Origin: CAYIBD01 sp964361655
GTDB lineage: Bacteria > Patescibacteriota > Minisyncoccia > Sungbacterales > SURF-37
Assembly (NCBI GenBank): GCA_964361655.1
Contig: CAYIBD010000041.1
Span: 1 to 5,267, forward strand
Direction of reading: 5' to 3'
DNA: 5,267 bases
This document shows positions 1 to 3,563 of this stretch, piece by piece. A model generated the notes under the pieces. That model was given only the letters and a program-made list of their open reading frames with translations. It had not been told where the DNA came from and ran no database searches. Position 1 is the first letter of the stretch. Every line of letters begins with the position of its first letter. The position numbers were made by a program, and so were the translations under genes.

Positions 1-18
1 AAATTGCGTTAGCAATTT
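1..18. other. Perfect 7-bp hairpin at the window edge
   Basis: AAATTGC (1-7) pairs perfectly with GCAATTT (12-18) across a GTTA loop. A further T at 19 makes the right arm look like the tail of a small terminator, but the left flank is outside the window. No protein gene is visible around it. I see only the structure and cannot assign a function. Confidence 0.35.
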
Positions 19-71
19 TGCATGAAATGGTTTCGAGCCGTACGGTAAAGATACATGAAAAATTTTGCCAG

Positions 72-123
72 AAAATCGTGGACTCTCGATTTTGCAACTG
101 CGGCTGCGCCGCAGGCAAAATCG
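72..123. other. Two mutually exclusive hairpins sharing one arm
   Basis: CGATTTTGC (87-95) pairs perfectly with GCAAAATCG (115-123), and inside this CTGCGGC (98-104) pairs with GCCGCAG (108-114) around a TGC loop. Together they form a 16-bp stem with one AA bulge (96-97). The same left arm can instead pair with the upstream AAAATCG (72-78) through CGATTTT (87-93), with an 8-base loop. The two folds cannot coexist, the usual layout of an attenuator or of a folding RNA. The region lies upstream of a terminator (174-213) with no protein gene between, so it is more likely part of a structured transcript than a leader. No known RNA family was recognised. Confidence 0.4.
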
Positions 124-138
124 GAGCAGCCATCAAAC

Positions 139-163
139 CGGGGTTCAATTCCCCGTCGGGGCG
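139..163 (+). other. tRNA T-arm-like hairpin with acceptor-like tail; no 5' half found
   Basis: A 5-bp stem CGGGG (139-143)/CCCCG (151-155) closes a 7-base loop TTCAATT. This matches the canonical GG-TTCRANN-CC T-arm of tRNAs. Seven bases (TCGGGGC, 156-162) and a G (163) follow, as in an acceptor strand plus discriminator, but the next bases are TTG rather than CCA. A complete tRNA would need GCCCCGA about 60-70 bases upstream, and it is absent; no credible anticodon arm was found either. It does not fit tmRNA, whose acceptor should end in TCC. It may be a decayed 3' tRNA half, the end of an unrecognised RNA, or chance. The terminator starting 11 bases downstream favours a real RNA 3' end. 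Confidence 0.35.
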
Positions 164-173
164 TTGCATCGGG

Positions 174-213
174 CAAGAAAAACGTCCGCACTTCTTGCGG
201 ATGTTTTTGCTTG
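174..213 (+). terminator. Strong intrinsic, probably bidirectional, terminator
   Basis: AAAAACGTCCGCA (178-190) pairs with TGCGGATGTTTTT (196-208) across a CTTCT loop. This gives 13 pairs with one G-T wobble. CAAG (174-177) and CTTG (210-213) extend the stem past a single bulged G. The right arm ends in five T, and the left arm starts with five A, so it could stop transcription in either direction. On the plus strand it ends whatever transcript carries the hairpins at 1-163; there is no defended minus-strand gene for it to serve. Confidence 0.6.
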
Positions 214-217
214 AAAA

Positions 218-578
218 TGTCGAGCCTCAAGGGTCGGCATTCCCACCTGATAACGCTGGAACAGATGGAAGATGGCTACCTCGTCGGGCTTCGTACGGAT
301 GGCAGCGAGATGGCCATCCGAAAAGAAGCAACAAGACGGTGTACCCTTGAAGTCACCGTCGCAATTCTCTGCTCCCAGGCGTCGCGCGATATCAACGTTC
401 GTCATGCCGCTATCGCGGAGGCGGTAACGCCTCGTGGCCTCGTGCAAAGTCTCGAGTCCCATGATGTTCTTCTTTAGTTTGAGGTCGTGGACACGCACGC
501 GGTTGACGTACCGCAGTTCGTGAGAAGAGGAACTCCGCAAGGAAATCCGCAGCATTTCTAGAGATTTTTGTCCAGGCT
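218..578. other. Gene-poor stretch with several hairpins and an HTH-like minus-strand peptide
   Basis: No reading frame here has a recognisable full-length product. The best fragment is on the minus strand: an ATG at 462 starts a frame containing RDSGMTNVDIARRLGAEN (about 370-415), which has the G-x-T-x3-I-A-R-R-L-G look of a helix-turn-helix recognition unit. Beyond it the frame turns cysteine-rich and featureless and runs through the terminator and T-arm-like hairpin, so a decayed regulator is possible but unproven. Perfect hairpins occur at 296-303/313-320 (8 bp), 335-341/354-360 (7 bp) and 418-423/428-433 (6 bp with a GTAA tetraloop). A short palindrome GCGGT-N6-ACCGC spans 499-514. This could be decayed coding sequence or structured non-coding RNA. 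Confidence 0.4.
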
Positions 579-579
579 A

Positions 580-607
580 TTGACACGTCCTGCGATTCGA
601 CTATCAT
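580..607 (+). promoter_or_regulatory. Near-consensus sigma-70 promoter of the toxin-antitoxin operon
   Basis: A perfect -35 box TTGACA (580-585) is followed by a 16-base spacer and a -10 box TATCAT (602-607), five of six matches to TATAAT. Transcription would begin near 613-615, leaving a leader of roughly 27 bases before the antitoxin ATG at 641. The leader contains a ribosome binding site, GAGG at 632-635. RHH antitoxins of this kind usually repress their own promoter, but I did not find a convincing palindromic operator. Confidence 0.7.
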
Positions 608-640
608 GGGTAAGACCAGGTAATATATAGTGAGGAATCT

Positions 641-946
641 ATGCGCACCAGAGCAACAATGACCGTGTCGCTCCCCCAACGAATGATCCAGGAAGTGGAG
701 CGGATTCGCAAAACCGAGCACCGTACCCGCTCGGAGCTCGTCCGCGAGGCACTCCGCGTCTATATGAATCGCATGCGGGCGCTTAGCGTATATACCCCCG
801 CCCAGAAGGAACTCCGAGAGATCGAGAAAGGTCGGGCTGAATTGAGACGCGGCGAATCGTACACACTCAATGAACTCTTCCCCGGCGTGGAGGGTCAGCG
901 TCGCAAAACGAGCGCGAAAAGTCGTCGCGCGCGCTCCTCGACCTGA
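641..946 (+). CDS. Ribbon-helix-helix antitoxin (CopG/Arc-like)
   Basis: This 101-residue protein is likely the antitoxin of a type II pair: it would bind and neutralise the toxin encoded next door and repress the shared promoter as a dimer. Residues about 5-44 form a ribbon-helix-helix domain. The strand is in TMTVSLP (6-12), helix A runs to about 25, and helix B includes TRSELVREALRVYM (29-42), with the family's TRSE turn. Residues 52-80 are a charged linker ending in SYTLNELFPG, a usual toxin-wrapping segment. The ATG at 641 is preceded by GAGG at a good distance and lies 33 bases after the promoter. The last 20 or so residues are strongly basic (RR, K and R clusters) and lie wholly within the overlap with the toxin frame. 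Antitoxins of this type often stop near the LNELFPG point, so this tail is odd. The family call is firm; the exact subfamily is not. Confidence 0.85.
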   Translation: MRTRATMTVSLPQRMIQEVERIRKTEHRTRSELVREALRVYMNRMRALSVYTPAQKELREIEKGRAELRRGESYTLNELFPGVEGQRRKTSAKSRRARSST

Positions 947-1148
947 ACAGGGACATCTCCAGGCCGCACTCATGGAGATGGAGTCGGACCCTTTCACGGG
1001 AGACATTGAGCGGCTGAAAAACGAACGCGCCGCGTTCCGTCGGCGAGTCGGCAACTGGCGGATCTTTTTTGATGTGCATCTGGAAGCGCGGATGGTCGCC
1101 GTATCCTACATCGAGCGGCGCACCACGACGACGTATCGCAGACGGTAA
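870..1148 (+). CDS. RelE/ParE-family toxin
   Basis: The 92-residue product resembles RelE/ParE-superfamily toxins, small proteins that either cleave mRNA in the ribosome (RelE type) or poison gyrase (ParE type); the sequence alone does not say which. The family signs are WRVSVAKRARK near the start (first strand and helix), DPFTGDIERLKN (40-51), the core FRRRVGNWRIFF (56-67), and a C-terminal IERRTTTTY (81-89) with basic residues. No stop or frameshift interrupts it. It begins inside the antitoxin gene, at an ATG in a different frame, and overlaps it by 77 bases. The overlap encodes the toxin's first strand and first helix. No ribosome binding site precedes the ATG, so translation probably depends on ribosomes already reading the antitoxin. 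No later in-frame ATG or GTG precedes the conserved WRV segment, which supports this start. Confidence 0.8.
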   Translation: MNSSPAWRVSVAKRARKVVARAPRPEQGHLQAALMEMESDPFTGDIERLKNERAAFRRRVGNWRIFFDVHLEARMVAVSYIERRTTTTYRRR

Positions 1149-1288
1149 CATCGTTGAGGGGGCGAGCTGAATGGACGGGGCTACTGTACTGTGTGCCACT
1201 CAAACGCGAAACGGCCTCTAGGAAATTACGCCGAAAGCCCTTATAATCCCTTACCTGGGCCAGTTATGGACCGAAGTGGCCCGAAATG

Positions 1289-1302
1289 AAATTTGGGCGG
1301 GC
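1289..1302 (+). repeat. Dispersed copy of the AAATTTGGGCGGG motif
   Basis: AAATTTGGGCGGGC at 1289-1302 repeats, over 13 identical bases, the motif at 3491-3503 within the four-arm element next to trpS. Here it stands as a single arm without a nearby complementary partner, just before a T-arm-like hairpin. A shared short repeat family is the simplest reading. Confidence 0.5.
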
Positions 1303-1315
1303 AGGGCCATAAAGC

Positions 1316-1343
1316 CTGGGTTTGATTCCCAGAGGCGTCGCCA
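1316..1343 (+). other. Second tRNA T-arm-like hairpin, ending in an encoded G-CCA
   Basis: CTGGG (1316-1320) pairs with CCCAG (1328-1332) around the 7-base loop TTTGATT. Seven bases (AGGCGTC) follow, then G at 1340 and CCA at 1341-1343: exactly the spacing of a tRNA 3' end. The loop has T where tRNAs nearly always have C (position 56), and the required 5' acceptor GACGCCT is not found upstream. The upstream flank (GCAGGGCCATAAAGCC) resembles the flank of the hairpin at 139-155 (GCAGCCATCAAACC). The glycosylase start codon lies only 6 bases after the CCA. It is a tRNA-like relic or an element of another kind, not a functional tRNA as written. Confidence 0.35.
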
Positions 1344-1349
1344 CGGTTT

Positions 1350-1904
1350 GTGATAAAGGTTCTATTGCCGCGATTCTTCGATCGGCCGACATTACGCGTC
1401 GCGCGAGAACTCCTCGGCAAATTTTTGGTGCGGCGGTTTCCGCGTAAATCTGCGTCAGGTCTGCGTAAATCTGCGAGCCGCGAAGCGGCTGCGATGATCA
1501 CCGAGGTCGAGGCCTATGTTGGCTTCTGCGACAGGGCCTCGCATGCTTCGCGGGGCATGACGCCGCGGAATCGCGTGATGTTCGGGCCGCCAGGCCACTG
1601 GTACGTTTACTTCACCTACGGCATGCACTGGATGCTGAATATCGTGACCGAGCGAGAGGGCTACCCGGCGGCCATTCTCATCCGGGGCGTCCAAGGAATT
1701 TCCGGCCCTGGCCGGGTGACAAAGTTTTTCAAAATAGACAAACGCTTCGACGGCAAACCGGCTGCGAGGAGAGCCGGGCTGTGGATCGAAGATCGCGGCC
1801 TCAAGATTCCGCGCCGCGCCATCAAGCGTTCTCGGCGCATCGGCGTTGAGTACGCAGGGAGATGGAAAAACAAGCCATGGCGTCTCTCTCTACAGGATCG
1901 TTGA
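1350..1904 (+). CDS. aag: 3-methyladenine DNA glycosylase, AAG/MPG family
   Basis: This enzyme excises alkylated purines (such as 3-methyladenine) and deaminated ones (hypoxanthine) from DNA, starting base excision repair. The 184-residue product is close to full family length. The catalytic block is intact: TEVEAYVG (51-58), with E54 matching the human AAG water-activating Glu125 and Y56 its base-stacking Tyr127; H65 matches His136, and TPRNRVMFGPPGHWYVYFTYGMHWMLNI follows in two conserved runs (71-98), with N97 at the position of Asn169. The C-terminal RIGVEYAG...PWRL segment is also typical. Residues 31-48 form an unusually long, basic loop made partly by an in-frame DNA repeat. The start is GTG 1350, with only a distant AGAGG upstream; TTG 1365, preceded by AAAGG at good spacing, is a real alternative and keeps the conserved PRFF. 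The gene's end overlaps the next gene by 43 bases. Confidence 0.9.
   Translation: MIKVLLPRFFDRPTLRVARELLGKFLVRRFPRKSASGLRKSASREAAAMITEVEAYVGFCDRASHASRGMTPRNRVMFGPPGHWYVYFTYGMHWMLNIVTEREGYPAAILIRGVQGISGPGRVTKFFKIDKRFDGKPAARRAGLWIEDRGLKIPRRAIKRSRRIGVEYAGRWKNKPWRLSLQDR
1442..1475 (+). repeat. In-frame 13-bp direct repeat inside the glycosylase gene
   Basis: GCGTAAATCTGCG occurs at 1442-1454 and 1463-1475, a 21-base (7-codon) period that encodes RKSAS twice (residues 32-36 and 39-43). It falls between two conserved beta-strand segments, where human AAG has only about 8 residues. The unit resembles GCGTAGATTCAGCG at 2327-2340 in the spacer before trpS, so it may be a short dispersed repeat that landed in a tolerant loop. 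Confidence 0.6.
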
Positions 1905-2284
1905 ACCGTTTCAAGCGGTTTATGCTCGTTGCATTAGCCCTTGGTCTACTTGCTTTCGTCCTGTATATCAAATTCATCGCGACTACGGCCGAGCTCCGCT
2001 TCATCGGCGCGAATAACCTCGACAAAATCCCACACTTTGTAGGCGGCGCACTCCTCGCTCTCCTCTACGAGGGCGCGGTCGGGCGGAAGCGGCTCGCGGT
2101 GTTTCTTGGTCTTGTCGCGCTCGCCACCATTGGCTGGGAAGCTTTTGAGTTTTTATTCGACAGCGACACACAGTATTTCTATCGTCTCAACCCGGACCTT
2201 TGGCGCTTGGACGCCGCCGGAGACATCGCCGCCGCGTTCCTCGGCGGATATGGGTATTGGGTGTTCGCCATGCGTAGAAGCTGA
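1862..2284 (+). CDS. VanZ-like small integral membrane protein
   Basis: The 140-residue product has four likely membrane helices, at about 21-39, 57-72, 77-97 and 117-137. Polar residues at helix edges match the VanZ-like pattern: DKIPHF (54-59) before the second helix, GWEAFEF (91-97) in the third and LDAAGDIAAAFLGG (116-129) leading the fourth. Proteins of this type are mostly uncharacterised; VanZ itself gives low-level teicoplanin resistance, but that role should not be carried over to this protein. The ATG at 1862 overlaps the glycosylase by 43 bases, and AGGGAG abuts it with no spacing; ATG 1877 (removing five residues) has that site 15 bases upstream, so neither start is ideal. Overlap implies translational coupling with the glycosylase. 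The gene converges on trpS, its stop lying 80 bases from that of trpS. Confidence 0.7.
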   Translation: MEKQAMASLSTGSLNRFKRFMLVALALGLLAFVLYIKFIATTAELRFIGANNLDKIPHFVGGALLALLYEGAVGRKRLAVFLGLVALATIGWEAFEFLFDSDTQYFYRLNPDLWRLDAAGDIAAAFLGGYGYWVFAMRRS

Positions 2285-2368
2285 TTTGGCGAAGATAAGT
2301 ACGCCAATAAGACGCTGAAGATTTCAGCGTAGATTCAGCGTACCCAATCAGCGTGTATCAGCTTCTAC
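2274..2368. terminator. Inverted-repeat structure between convergent genes; probable bidirectional terminator
   Basis: GTAGAAGCTGAT (2274-2285) is exactly complementary to ATCAGCTTCTAC (2357-2368). These arms contain the TGA of the VanZ-like gene (2282-2284) and the TAG of trpS (2365-2367 on the minus strand). Inside lie two more hairpins: TTGGCG (2286-2291)/CGCCAA (2302-2307) and ACGCTGAA (2312-2319)/TTCAGCGT (2323-2330, loop GAT). The whole could fold as a branched structure on either strand. There is no long T-run, so it is not a textbook Rho-independent terminator; a role in ending or stabilising both transcripts is inferred from position. Confidence 0.5.
2324..2354 (+). repeat. Three copies of TCAGCGT
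   Basis: TCAGCGT occurs at 2324-2330, 2335-2341 and 2348-2354, with periods of 11 and 13 bases; the shorter ATCAGC recurs at 2357-2362. The first copy is the right arm of a hairpin with 2312-2319, so copies two and three could compete for the same left arm. The repeats resemble the GCGTAAATCTGCG pair inside the glycosylase gene. Confidence 0.5.
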
Positions 2369-3378
2369 AGCAAGAGGAAGCCGATCTTTTGCTTGACCTC
2401 GGCGAGGGTGGTATTGGCGATGGCCGCGGCTTTTTCACTCCCTTCGCGGAGTATGTCCGCCACCCGCTCCCGATCCTTGTCGAGCTCACGGGATCGTCTC
2501 TGCAGCGGTTCAAGCCCGGCGATTACCGCCTCGGCTAGGTCGGCCTTGAATTCGGCATAACCCTTGGCGGCGTAGGCCCGCTCGAGCTCTTTGACCGGCC
2601 GAGCGGAAAACTCCGAAAAAATGACGAGCAAGTTAGAAATGGCTGGCTTTTTCTCGGGATCGTAGATGATATCCGTGCCGGAATCCGTTACCGCGGCTTT
2701 TATTTTTTCTCGGATGGCAGCCGGCGAGTCGGTAAGCAAAATGTAGCCGCGGTCGCTCTCGCCTGATTTTGACATTTTCTTCGTCGGATCGTCGAGCGAC
2801 ATGATGCGGGCGCTTTCTTTCTGGAGCATGACCTGCGGCACGGCAAACGTCTTGCCGTAGCGGTTGTTGAAGCGCTCGGCAAGCGAACGGGCAAGCTCGA
2901 CGTGCTGCTTTTGATCCTCGCCCACTGGCACGGCATCGGTCTGATAGAGCAGGATGTCGGCGGCCATGAGCACGGGGTAGTTCAAGAGCCCGGCCATCGT
3001 GCCCTCCTTCTTTCCAACGGCACGGCTCTTTTCTTTGAATTGCGTCATGCGCTCAAGCTCTCCCAGTGGAGTCATCGTACCCAAAATCCAGGCCAGTTCC
3101 GCGTGGGCCGGCACCTGCGACTGCACCATGAGGATGACCTTTTTCGGGTCAAGGCCGGAGGCGAGGTAGATCATGGCCGTCTCAAGGGTGTTTTTGCGCA
3201 ACTCTTCGGGATCATGCGGCGTGGTGATGGCGTGCTCGTCCATGATACCGGAAACAACTTCGTGCTCATCCTGGAGCCGGAGCCATTGTTTGATCGCACC
3301 CAAGTAGTTCCCGATATGGAGGTCGCCCGAAGGCCGGATGCCGCTGAAAACGCGCTTGCCAATTTTATTTGCGAGCAT
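2365..3378 (-). CDS. trpS: Tryptophanyl-tRNA synthetase
   Basis: This cytoplasmic class I synthetase charges tRNA-Trp with tryptophan using ATP. From the ATG at 3378 the product is 337 residues, normal for bacterial TrpRS. The Rossmann-fold signatures are both present: SGIRPSGDLHIGNYLGA (12-28) with HIGN at 21-24, and KMSKSGES (201-208). MAADILLY (138-145) carries D141, which corresponds to the conserved aspartate that recognises the substrate amino group, and VPVGEDQKQHVELAR (150-164) is the family's conserved core. The C-terminal ANTTLAEVKQKIG is also typical. A TTG at 3387 in frame would add three residues (MLA), but the ATG fits better with a TATAAT 8 bases upstream. No Shine-Dalgarno sequence is visible, so the mRNA may be leaderless. 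It converges on the VanZ-like gene, and upstream lies the four-arm element separating it from RNase J. Confidence 0.95.
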   Translation of the reverse strand: MLANKIGKRVFSGIRPSGDLHIGNYLGAIKQWLRLQDEHEVVSGIMDEHAITTPHDPEELRKNTLETAMIYLASGLDPKKVILMVQSQVPAHAELAWILGTMTPLGELERMTQFKEKSRAVGKKEGTMAGLLNYPVLMAADILLYQTDAVPVGEDQKQHVELARSLAERFNNRYGKTFAVPQVMLQKESARIMSLDDPTKKMSKSGESDRGYILLTDSPAAIREKIKAAVTDSGTDIIYDPEKKPAISNLLVIFSEFSARPVKELERAYAAKGYAEFKADLAEAVIAGLEPLQRRSRELDKDRERVADILREGSEKAAAIANTTLAEVKQKIGFLLL

Positions 3379-3386
3379 AGCGAGCA

Positions 3387-3392
3387 ATTATA
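3387..3392 (-). promoter_or_regulatory. Perfect -10 box just upstream of trpS
   Basis: On the minus strand, TATAAT reads from 3392 to 3387, ending 8 bases before the trpS ATG at 3378. Transcription from it would start at or within a few bases of the ATG and give a leaderless mRNA, consistent with the missing ribosome binding site. I see no -35 consensus at 16-18 bases upstream, which weakens the call; the arm at 3401-3419 occupies that position. Confidence 0.4.
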
Positions 3393-3400
3393 AAATTGAG

Positions 3401-3553
3401 CACCCGCCCAAGTTTTGCCTCCGCAGCATGGGGTCAACCCAAAACCGGAGTCGAGGGTGCGTTAGGCTTAGGGTTGGTACTATCATGGCAAAATTTGGGC
3501 GGGTGATGGTTTGGCAGCCCGCCTAAATTTTTTGCAACAAAAATTTAGGCGGG
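3401..3553. repeat. Four-arm palindromic element with alternative pairings
   Basis: Arm 1, CACCCGCCCAAGTTTTGCC (3401-3419), pairs with arm 2, GGCAAAATTTGGGCGGGTG (3487-3505), over 19 positions with one G-T wobble. Arm 2 (3490-3503) also pairs with arm 3 (3518-3531), CCCGCCTAAATTTT, with one G-T wobble. Arm 3 (3518-3532) pairs perfectly over 15 bp with arm 4, AAAAATTTAGGCGGG (3539-3553), around the loop TGCAAC. Read on the plus strand the imperfect positions are G-U pairs; read on the minus strand they are C-A mismatches, which suggests a plus-strand RNA if any. On the minus strand the arm 3/arm 2 fold ends in AAATTTTGCC and could act as a terminator for RNase J. The 67 bases between arms 1 and 2 hold only a small hairpin. 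Nothing protein-coding is seen. Confidence 0.6.
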
Positions 3554-3563
3554 GCCAAGCCCA

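Larger units (their letters stand above)
1149..1349. other. Non-coding spacer with a hairpin and a -10-like box
   Basis: No gene is supported between the toxin stop and the glycosylase start. GGGCCA (1257-1262) and TGGCCC (1277-1282) form a 6-bp hairpin. A TATAAT at 1242-1247 is a perfect -10 box, but I see no -35 at the proper distance, so a separate promoter for the glycosylase is only a weak possibility. No clear terminator follows the toxin gene. The 3' third holds the repeat motif and T-arm-like hairpin listed separately. Confidence 0.45.

Noticed and set aside
72..163. A complete tRNA or the 3' end of tmRNA
   Set aside because: The T-arm is canonical, but GCCCCGA for the acceptor, a U33-containing anticodon loop and a D-arm are all missing; the acceptor-like TCGGGGC does not fit tmRNA, which pairs GGGG with a TCC-containing end.
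55..477. Plus-strand open frame of 140 codons at the left end
   Set aside because: It reads through the T-arm-like hairpin and the terminator, and its product has no family resemblance.
410..1054. Minus-strand open frame of 214 codons across the toxin-antitoxin genes
   Set aside because: It runs antisense through the RHH and RelE-like genes and the promoter; the sense products are clearly recognisable, this one is not.
1268..1343. A complete tRNA ending in CCA before the glycosylase
   Set aside because: No 5' acceptor strand complementary to AGGCGTC at tRNA distance (only a partial ACGCC match more than 100 bases upstream), T in place of the invariant C56, and no room for a variable loop or proper anticodon arm.
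139..1343. Integrated mobile element with attachment sites
   Set aside because: The two T-arm-like elements are similar but not identical over their core, and no integrase, recombinase or phage gene lies between them; kept only as a hypothesis in the findings.
2902..3393. Plus-strand open frame of 163 codons opposite trpS
   Set aside because: It is the complement of the TrpRS signature region; no recognisable domain and no ribosome binding site.
3451..3486. T-box-like GGGTTGGTACTA next to trpS
   Set aside because: The resemblance is on the plus strand, whereas the trpS leader would be on the minus strand; no specifier or antiterminator arrangement is visible.
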